This document shows, one piece after another, positions 27,294 to 32,519 of a stretch of 32,519 bases of DNA. A program made the translations under genes and the position numbers. Origin of the DNA: a virus; IMG/VR virus record IMGVR_UViG_3300044984_000367, positions 1-32,519 of that record; one strand, given 5' to 3'. Each line of letters starts with the position of its first letter. Position 1 is the first letter of the stretch. The notes beneath the pieces were generated by a model. It did no database searches and had not been told where the DNA came from. It worked only from the letters and a program-made list of their open reading frames with translations.

Positions 27294-28774
27294 AGAATTG
27301 TCGTTCCTTGAGAGGCAGATTTAAACTGTGTTGCGGCGCAATAACCAATGCCAGTTACGCCTTGCCAATTGTTTGTGATTACTGTGTCCGTAGCCCAATA
27401 GCCAACATCCCACAACGCAACGTCCCATTTAGCAGATACTTGTGGGCTAAAACTTAACGCCGCAGTCGTGTCTGCCAAGTCAAAATCCATGTTTAAACCA
27501 ATGAATATTGACGGTGTGCCGTTAGTAAATATCGACGGTCTAGCTCTAGTGAAATACTTTTTGTACCCACGGGCATCAAAGTAATTAAACGCTTGTAACG
27601 CATAGCCGTTTATGTCGCTTACATCATCAGCGTAATTGTCATCCCACGCATGGGCAACAAATCCATTGCCACCCCAGTACGGCTCGTTGTCAAAGATTGC
27701 CCAACAATTAGCAGCTTGGCCCGTAAAGTTGCACCAGGCTTTTGTGATGTTATTCATCACATATTGCTGCTGTTGACCTTCAGCAACTGGCACATTAACG
27801 GTCAACGCATTGTGTTGCGGGTCAAAAATAATATCCCACCCAAAATTACCGCCATATTGTTGCGTTGCTGCGGTAAATGCACCTTGTATCTTGTCCGACA
27901 GCGCAACACGGGGATCAAGTCTGGATGATTGCAGGCTTGCAGCAAGTGGATATAGACCGTTATAAGTCAGCATCAACATATCGCCGCCGTACTTTAGTAG
28001 GCATCGCTTACCAACGGGCTTGCCAACCCTCCAAACGCCCACTAGCGCCCATTTCGTAGCATCTGAGGGATCAGTACCCGCCCAAACAATAACCTCGCCA
28101 TTGGACGTTATAAACACTAAGTTATCGTCTACGCCGTAGCCTGCATCAATCGTCCACGTTCCAACGGCAACCAAGAATCCACCAAGTTGGGCAACCGAAC
28201 TCATGTCAATTGCGTTAGCTGCGCCTGCAATGCTTAAAGTTGGCAAATAATATGCTTTGAGCGAATTGTTTTGCGTAAACCACACTTGGTTTTTAAATAT
28301 AGCAATGTTGCTTAAACTGCTTGCCCCAACTCCAGTAATTGTTGGATTTGTCCATACTGACCCGTCATACAGTAACGGCGCATCTACGCCATTGACCAAA
28401 TACAAGTAACCGCCGGCAGGCGTTGTAACGTTGGTGTATTCCCATCTTGCATTAGTTAACCCCGTCTTGACCGCTGCGCCAACCGCACCGCCGGCAGTAC
28501 AGTCATAAATTGACGTTCCTGCAATTGCAAACAATTCATCAGTTGCGCCGCTTGAATAACCCATCAACGTCTGAACTTGTGTAGGGATGCCGGTGGAGTA
28601 TTTTGTGTATCCACCACGCAACACTACATTATTGACCGTGGGAAACAAATTGGTTAATTGAACGGCATCGAGCGTATCCATGTTTGCAATGGAATCTCGC
28701 ACGTTCCAACCACCGATAGGCGCTGGCAATGACTGAACCCGTGCCGCCGTACCTTGAACAAGTCGGCTCGCCAT
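27245..28774 (-). CDS. Packaged-DNA stabilisation/tail hub protein, P22 gp10-like (509 aa)
   Basis: Long beta-rich protein with repeated Trp/Gly/Tyr blades: VNNVVLRGGYTKYSTGIPTQ, TNARWEYTNVTTPAGGYLYL, WTIDAGYGVDDNLVFITSNG, MLMLTYNGLYPLAASLQSSR. The size and place right after the adaptor-like gene match P22 gp10, which closes the portal channel after packaging and forms the tail hub. The N terminus PAPIGGWNVRDSIANMDTLD is typical of this family in environmental phages. The call rests on position and pattern. Confidence 0.75.
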   Translation of the reverse strand: MASRLVQGTAARVQSLPAPIGGWNVRDSIANMDTLDAVQLTNLFPTVNNVVLRGGYTKYSTGIPTQVQTLMGYSSGATDELFAIAGTSIYDCTAGGAVGAAVKTGLTNARWEYTNVTTPAGGYLYLVNGVDAPLLYDGSVWTNPTITGVGASSLSNIAIFKNQVWFTQNNSLKAYYLPTLSIAGAANAIDMSSVAQLGGFLVAVGTWTIDAGYGVDDNLVFITSNGEVIVWAGTDPSDATKWALVGVWRVGKPVGKRCLLKYGGDMLMLTYNGLYPLAASLQSSRLDPRVALSDKIQGAFTAATQQYGGNFGWDIIFDPQHNALTVNVPVAEGQQQQYVMNNITKAWCNFTGQAANCWAIFDNEPYWGGNGFVAHAWDDNYADDVSDINGYALQAFNYFDARGYKKYFTRARPSIFTNGTPSIFIGLNMDFDLADTTAALSFSPQVSAKWDVALWDVGYWATDTVITNNWQGVTGIGYCAATQFKSASQGTTILWASTDIVYQQGWGGI

Positions 28775-29682
28775 TAGTTTGTCCCGTAGCCAGTATCAGG
28801 AATGTTGTCGTAGCCGATCAAGACTGTGCCTGGGCGTGGTGCAAACGACAAGTTAGCTGCCGAGGTATCCTGCGCCCGAACAATCTCAAATTCTTCGATA
28901 TAGTTGCGATACATCGCCGTAGTATCAAAGCCTTTAGCCTCAAAATACTTGAGCTTAGTAGCCAATACCATCAGTCGATCTGGGTAAATGCAAGTATCTG
29001 TGTCGGCAGTAAATGAATTCTTTACAACATCAGTTGACGATAATGCCCAACCTTTTGACCGATACTCGTAGCCTAACAACTCATTTGTTGAAACGCCAGG
29101 CCAAATCTGAAAGTATTTACCTAACAAACGCCAGCGAATTCGTGGTCCTGTAGCGATAAACCCTGAAAGCAACCATTCCCATTGCTGTGGGCTTTCAGGC
29201 CCTAGCATTTCCCAATGTTTTGATTTGTCCCAATGGGTTCTAGGAACGGTCGATTCATAATCTGAGGGTAGATCGTACTTGACCTTTTCAAAAGTGATTG
29301 AAGTGCCTAAATACGTCCCTGTGGCGGGTAAATTGATGGTTACTTGCGTAGCCGAGTCAACCGATTCAATATAAGCAGCATTTGAGATACCGTTACCCAC
29401 AACCTGATACGTTGTATCAAGCCCAGCTGTCGATGGGATGCCGGTAATTGTGTATGTATCTTCAACCACATCGCCAGTCGTTACGCTAAAAACGGTGGTA
29501 AATGTGTGCTGTTTGGTTAATTCTCGCCAGTCATGCTTTCGCAAGAACTCATAGCCGGCAGCGTTCATCAACGCCAAGATTTGAATTACATCTTGGTTCG
29601 TATTCGATGCCACAGTAGTTGGCGTTGATACACCCAATTCATTGGTAACTTGGGTGACTAGCTGTAGCATCGTTGATGACAT
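28774..29682 (-). CDS. Head-tail adaptor-like protein (302 aa), P22 gp4-type
   Basis: N-terminal helices (MLQLVTQVTNELGVSTPT, then QILALMNAAGYEFLRKHDWR), then an inserted beta module (around residues 60-130: VVEDTYTITGIPSTAGLDTT). Next a conserved YDLPSDYESTVPRTHWD and YRSKGWALSSTD segment, and a helical end. This is the usual plan of adaptor proteins that join portal and tail hub in podoviruses, with an Ig-like insert seen in several aquatic phages. It lies directly before the gp10-like gene. Confidence 0.8.
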   Translation of the reverse strand: MSSTMLQLVTQVTNELGVSTPTTVASNTNQDVIQILALMNAAGYEFLRKHDWRELTKQHTFTTVFSVTTGDVVEDTYTITGIPSTAGLDTTYQVVGNGISNAAYIESVDSATQVTINLPATGTYLGTSITFEKVKYDLPSDYESTVPRTHWDKSKHWEMLGPESPQQWEWLLSGFIATGPRIRWRLLGKYFQIWPGVSTNELLGYEYRSKGWALSSTDVVKNSFTADTDTCIYPDRLMVLATKLKYFEAKGFDTTAMYRNYIEEFEIVRAQDTSAANLSFAPRPGTVLIGYDNIPDTGYGTN

Positions 29683-30219
29683 TTATTCCTCTTTTTTTGG
29701 CCTCCCAACCTTCTTTTCCGACAACTGAGCCATCAAAGCCGCCATTTGCTCTTTGACTTGAGCAAGTTCCTGCTTGGTGTGTTCAATCTCAGTTTGACTA
29801 GAAGATTGGTTTTTAACTTGCAAATAACGCCTTGCCAACTCTCGCAAGCCCATCGCACCCATGCCAATACGCTGCAATTGGTTATCGGTAGCGGTAGCAA
29901 CTTGCTCAACGGTCTGGAACTTAAAGATTTGCAATTCTGCCATTTGCATATCGTTAAAGTTCTCAGGATCGTCTTTTACCCATTGTTCCAACGGTACGCC
30001 AATAACTTCAGCGTTGTTGTTTTGCATCTGAAAGTGCAACCATTGGCGTGGAAAACGTCTTTTGTGATCTTCCCGAACGGGTTGGTCAACAATGTTCGTT
30101 TTATCGCCTGGTACTGTAATTCTAACAAACGGCTTTTCTTTATACGGTTCTTTGTCGTAAACGTAAAATTCAACGTGCAAATGGTTGTCTGCGCTGTGAA
30201 TATCGCTGTCTAAAGCCAA
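29683..30219 (-). CDS. Structural/assembly protein with C-terminal coiled coil and AT-hook-like tail (178 aa)
   Basis: An N-terminal beta domain (HLHVEFYVYDKEPYKEKPFV), then helices (AELQIFKFQTVEQVATATDN), a coiled coil (ELAQVKEQMAALMAQLSEK) and a basic GRPKK end. The final VGRPKKEE matches the minor-groove AT-hook core (GRP flanked by basic residues), seen rarely in phage virion proteins. It lies between the coat-proximal and adaptor genes. Function unknown. Confidence 0.7.
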   Translation of the reverse strand: MALDSDIHSADNHLHVEFYVYDKEPYKEKPFVRITVPGDKTNIVDQPVREDHKRRFPRQWLHFQMQNNNAEVIGVPLEQWVKDDPENFNDMQMAELQIFKFQTVEQVATATDNQLQRIGMGAMGLRELARRYLQVKNQSSSQTEIEHTKQELAQVKEQMAALMAQLSEKKVGRPKKEE

Positions 30220-30220
30220 T

Positions 30221-30583
30221 TTAAGCCCCTGTTAATGTTACCCATGTAGTTGCGGAAGTTGCTTTTACCAACATCGTTTTAGCCGTTGCAAGCGTAACAC
30301 TTGACGCAGCTGCGTTCATTGTAGTACTTGTATTGAAAGGATAGACGGTAATTGTCTGACCCGAATCATTACGAATAATCATTTCAGCGCCAGTTTCGCA
30401 AGGTGGCAACTTAACGCCAGTCGATGCTGCTGAAGTCGTGATCGTGTTGTTTGACACGTTTAGCTGCAAAGCATCTGCTGCGGTTGTGCCAGTAGCAACT
30501 AGGCCGACAGCGCCTTCGCCACAGATTACTTGAGCCGATAACGATGAATTGCCTGCGCCCATAATTCTTGATGGAAATGCCAT
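30221..30583 (-). CDS. Small structural protein (120 aa)
   Basis: Beta-rich, low charge, many Thr/Ser/Ala: SRIMGAGNSSLSAQVICGEG, GAEMIIRNDSGQTITVYPFN, TLATAKTMLVKATSATTWVT. This pattern is common in decoration or small head proteins of aquatic phages. Neighbours are the DUF115-like and 178-aa genes. Role inferred from composition. Confidence 0.7.
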   Translation of the reverse strand: MAFPSRIMGAGNSSLSAQVICGEGAVGLVATGTTAADALQLNVSNNTITTSAASTGVKLPPCETGAEMIIRNDSGQTITVYPFNTSTTMNAAASSVTLATAKTMLVKATSATTWVTLTGA

Positions 30584-30598
30584 GATAATCCTTAAAGT

Positions 30599-31366
30599 TT
30601 AGTTACTCATCGCTTTTGCCATTTCGTGCAAAAGTCCATCGCCACATACTTCAATCGTAACATCACCAAAGCCTGCTACGACATTCTGAAAATCTGTTAC
30701 CTGTTGTGCCATCCACGGCGCACACTTGTACGTCACATCGTTAATCATAGCGTCAATTACACGTTCTGCGTCATTACTTTCTTGTTTGTAAGCATGATGT
30801 TCGCCATTTCGGTAGCTTGAATCCATGCCAAACATAAAGATGCGCTGAAACCCCTGCAACTTAGCCAATATCAACGACAAGATGCCAACAGTTGTAAACC
30901 CGCCCATCAGATGAACTGGTCGAGCTTTTTCATGCTCAAGCAACTCATAAACGCCAGGCGTATTGGCGTGAACTAACACCACTTTGTAACCTTCCAACGC
31001 ATCAAATACTGCATCGTCGCATTGGCTAGTGATGTAAAACGTAGTTGATTGTTGTGGATTCTGAACAAATCTCACGTTCTCTGGTCGAGCGTCAAGCATT
31101 ACCATTACGTCAGGGATGATGCCTTGGCTTTGCAAATGATCGTAAGAACCGTTCATTGCCCATACTTTTGCGCCGTTTTGATGACGGGCTTTCAACTGGT
31201 CAATCGTGTCAACCAGACTTGGCCCACCACCAACAAGACAGACGCTGCCTTGGGATGACTCGTCAAAATCAAACCAAGGCAGCGACCTTTTTACGGATCG
31301 CTGCACATTGCCCAACAAAACGTCAGGCTCTGTGTTCCCTACAACATCAAGTACAGCTTCAATCAT
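30599..31366 (-). CDS. DUF115/MptE-like protein (255 aa)
   Basis: Shows the conserved VCLVGGGPSLVDTIDQL, then WAMNGSYDHLQSQGIIPDVM, LDARPENVRF and a later GGFTTVGILSLILAKLQGFQ. It ends with IFMFGMDSSYRNGEHHAYKQ. This is the DUF115 fold shared by Maf-like proteins (flagellin glycosylation) and MptE (6-hydroxymethylpterin pyrophosphokinase). It lies between coat-associated genes, starting right after the stop of the 177-aa gene. Sugar transfer to a virion or surface target is likelier than pterin chemistry, but neither is proven. Confidence 0.82.
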   Translation of the reverse strand: MIEAVLDVVGNTEPDVLLGNVQRSVKRSLPWFDFDESSQGSVCLVGGGPSLVDTIDQLKARHQNGAKVWAMNGSYDHLQSQGIIPDVMVMLDARPENVRFVQNPQQSTTFYITSQCDDAVFDALEGYKVVLVHANTPGVYELLEHEKARPVHLMGGFTTVGILSLILAKLQGFQRIFMFGMDSSYRNGEHHAYKQESNDAERVIDAMINDVTYKCAPWMAQQVTDFQNVVAGFGDVTIEVCGDGLLHEMAKAMSN

Positions 31367-31900
31367 TTAGGTGATCTGTGACTGGAGATGTGGACGGTTA
31401 ATTGTCACGGTAATGGTTGAAGTCGTAGAAGTGACGGTGGTCAAGTTTGCTGAACGAGCAGCAACAACTTGCAAACCGGCAGATGCCAAGACTTTCACAC
31501 GACCGGCTGTAGCCGACAAGAACAGAGTGACGTTAGGTGCAACGGTCACAGCAGTTTTCTTGATGACTGCATTACCAGCGATTTGATACCAACCGTACAG
31601 ACCCGCAGTAGTAGCCGCCATAGCGACTGCAACTGGCACGTCTTGAACGGCGGTGTTGACAACTAAAGTCGTTTGGTAAGTTGTAGCGTTGTAGCGCACA
31701 ACAGAACCAACAACAGTCGATGCCACGCCTAACAACAGGATGAACTCACCCTCGCCGTAGACTGGATCAAATGCACGAACGATGTTGCCCAACATTGCTG
31801 GTGGCGTAGGAATAGTCGTGCCGCCTGCGGTTGTAACACCAGAGTCAGTTTGGTCGATATTTAAAACCCCGACACGAGGTTCGTCAAATGTATATGCCAT
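31367..31900 (-). CDS. Structural protein after coat, decoration-like (177 aa)
   Basis: MAYTFDEPRVGVLNIDQTDS, AFDPVYGEGEFILLLGVAST, LVVNTAVQDVPVAVAMAATT, then beta-rich Val/Thr/Ala segments. Small beta proteins right after coat often decorate or cement capsids. No enzymatic motif. Separated from the coat gene by 11 bases. Confidence 0.75.
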   Translation of the reverse strand: MAYTFDEPRVGVLNIDQTDSGVTTAGGTTIPTPPAMLGNIVRAFDPVYGEGEFILLLGVASTVVGSVVRYNATTYQTTLVVNTAVQDVPVAVAMAATTAGLYGWYQIAGNAVIKKTAVTVAPNVTLFLSATAGRVKVLASAGLQVVAARSANLTTVTSTTSTITVTINRPHLQSQIT

Positions 31901-31911
31901 GATGGTTTCCT

Positions 31912-32519
31912 TTAAGCGATCAGAACGCCGCAGAATTGCGGGCCTGAAGATGTGAGGTTGCCGGCAAAACCGATGAGCTTGACGATAGCGTCTTGGTTAA
32001 CAGCTTGACGTTCGCCGCCGATTGGCACGAAATTACGATCAGCGTGTGGACGGAACATCATGTATTTGGTGTTCAAAAACCACATATGATTGGCAGTTGC
32101 ATCGTTACCGATACCACCGTCCAAGATCACGTCTGATGCCATACCAGCGCCGTAGTATTTCAACGATGCAAAGCCTGCGCCAACTGCCGAATTACCGCCG
32201 TCGGAGATACGTTGAATTGACTGCAACGATTGCAAATACAGCTTGTAATAGTTGTTGTCGCAAACGATCAGATCAGGTTTGTCTGTTCCACGAATCAGCT
32301 GAACAGCAAGAGCATCCATGTACGACTGGATGTTTGATGCTGAAGTAGCTGAACCGCCATCAGTCACGCCTGAGAACTTAGCCGAACGCCAAAACGAGAA
32401 CGATGCACGATTGATGCCGCCGTATGTGCCGGTGCTTGGTGCGTCAGGAACAGCAGCGCCGAGGCCTGTGATGTTCTTGCCTGAGTTACCAGTACCGTCT
32501 AGGTAAATGTCACCCGAAA
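31912..32519 (-). CDS. Major capsid protein, C-terminal part (cut by window edge)
   Basis: Open from the window edge to the stop at 31912, so at least 200 residues: SGDIYLDGTGNSGKN, then GTYGGINRASFSFWRSAKFS, LIRGTDKPDLIVCDNNYYKL, QRISDGGNSAVGAGFASLKY, YMMFRPHADRNFVPIGGERQ, ending SSGPQFCGVLIA. The blocks IVCDNNYYKLYLQSLQSIQR, KYYGAGM and NTKYMMF are typical of coat proteins of P22-like/aquatic podoviruses. Upstream (rightward) it is cut; the scaffold gene is found at the opposite edge. Confidence 0.85.
   Translation of the reverse strand, partial: SGDIYLDGTGNSGKNITGLGAAVPDAPSTGTYGGINRASFSFWRSAKFSGVTDGGSATSASNIQSYMDALAVQLIRGTDKPDLIVCDNNYYKLYLQSLQSIQRISDGGNSAVGAGFASLKYYGAGMASDVILDGGIGNDATANHMWFLNTKYMMFRPHADRNFVPIGGERQAVNQDAIVKLIGFAGNLTSSGPQFCGVLIA

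Noticed and set aside
29746-30213. Plus-strand frame of 155 codons
   Set aside because: Antisense to the 178-aa gene, which has better composition and tight junctions with its neighbours.

Overview
The window looks like most of the genome of a small tailed bacteriophage with a short-tail (podovirus, broadly P22-like) virion plan. The case rests on recognisable genes: both terminase subunits, a long portal with a glutamine-rich coiled-coil C terminus, a scaffold, a coat protein, an adaptor-like and a P22 gp10-like protein, candidate ejection proteins, a glycine-rich adhesin, and a lysis cassette with an embedded Rz/Rz1 pair. Purine-rich Shine-Dalgarno sites and sigma70-like promoters (TTGACT-17-TAATAT) point to a proteobacterial host; codon and gene style resemble environmental (freshwater) phages, but the host cannot be named from sequence alone. 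The left edge cuts the scaffold gene near its 3' end and the right edge cuts the coat gene near its middle. These genes normally adjoin, so the map is probably circular or circularly permuted with a short piece missing.

Almost everything is read leftward (minus strand). An early leftward operon runs 15.1 to 12.0 kb: regulators or unknowns, an ERF-family annealing protein, SSB, small unknowns and a PD-(D/E)XK exonuclease, ended by an intrinsic terminator. A second leftward unit starts near 11.8 kb. It runs through very tightly coupled small genes (ATGA/GTGA overlaps), a Ref-like HNH protein, RusA, two free-standing HNH homing endonucleases, packaging genes (TerS, TerL), a glycosyltransferase/FkbM methyltransferase pair, portal and scaffold. 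Across the window junction it would continue into coat, minor structural genes, adaptor, gp10-like protein, ejection proteins, fibres and lysis, down to 17.2 kb. The only rightward genes are a Cro/YdaS-like regulator (15.2 kb) and a five-gene operon (16.06-17.23 kb) that collides tail-to-tail with the endolysin gene.

The most unusual part is the regulatory interval around 15.1-16.06 kb. An identical 15-bp motif, TTTAGATAGCTTAAT, sits in the same place over the -10 of three promoters (11.84, 15.14 and 16.03 kb), and a near copy sits over the start of the Cro-like gene. This suggests one operator set controlling the whole phage. Between the Cro-like gene and the rightward operon lie about 650 bases without a convincing gene. 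They hold a candidate ~120-nt small RNA with its own TTGACA promoter, two long crossing helices and an intrinsic terminator, followed by a GNRA-capped hairpin, DnaA-box-like sites and a canonical G-quadruplex motif.

Recombination functions are rich (ERF, SSB, exonuclease, RusA, Ref-like HNH), yet no polymerase, primase, helicase, integrase or CI-like repressor is visible. Three surface- or glycan-type enzymes and a PAPS-reductase-like PP-loop enzyme lie inside the structural operon.
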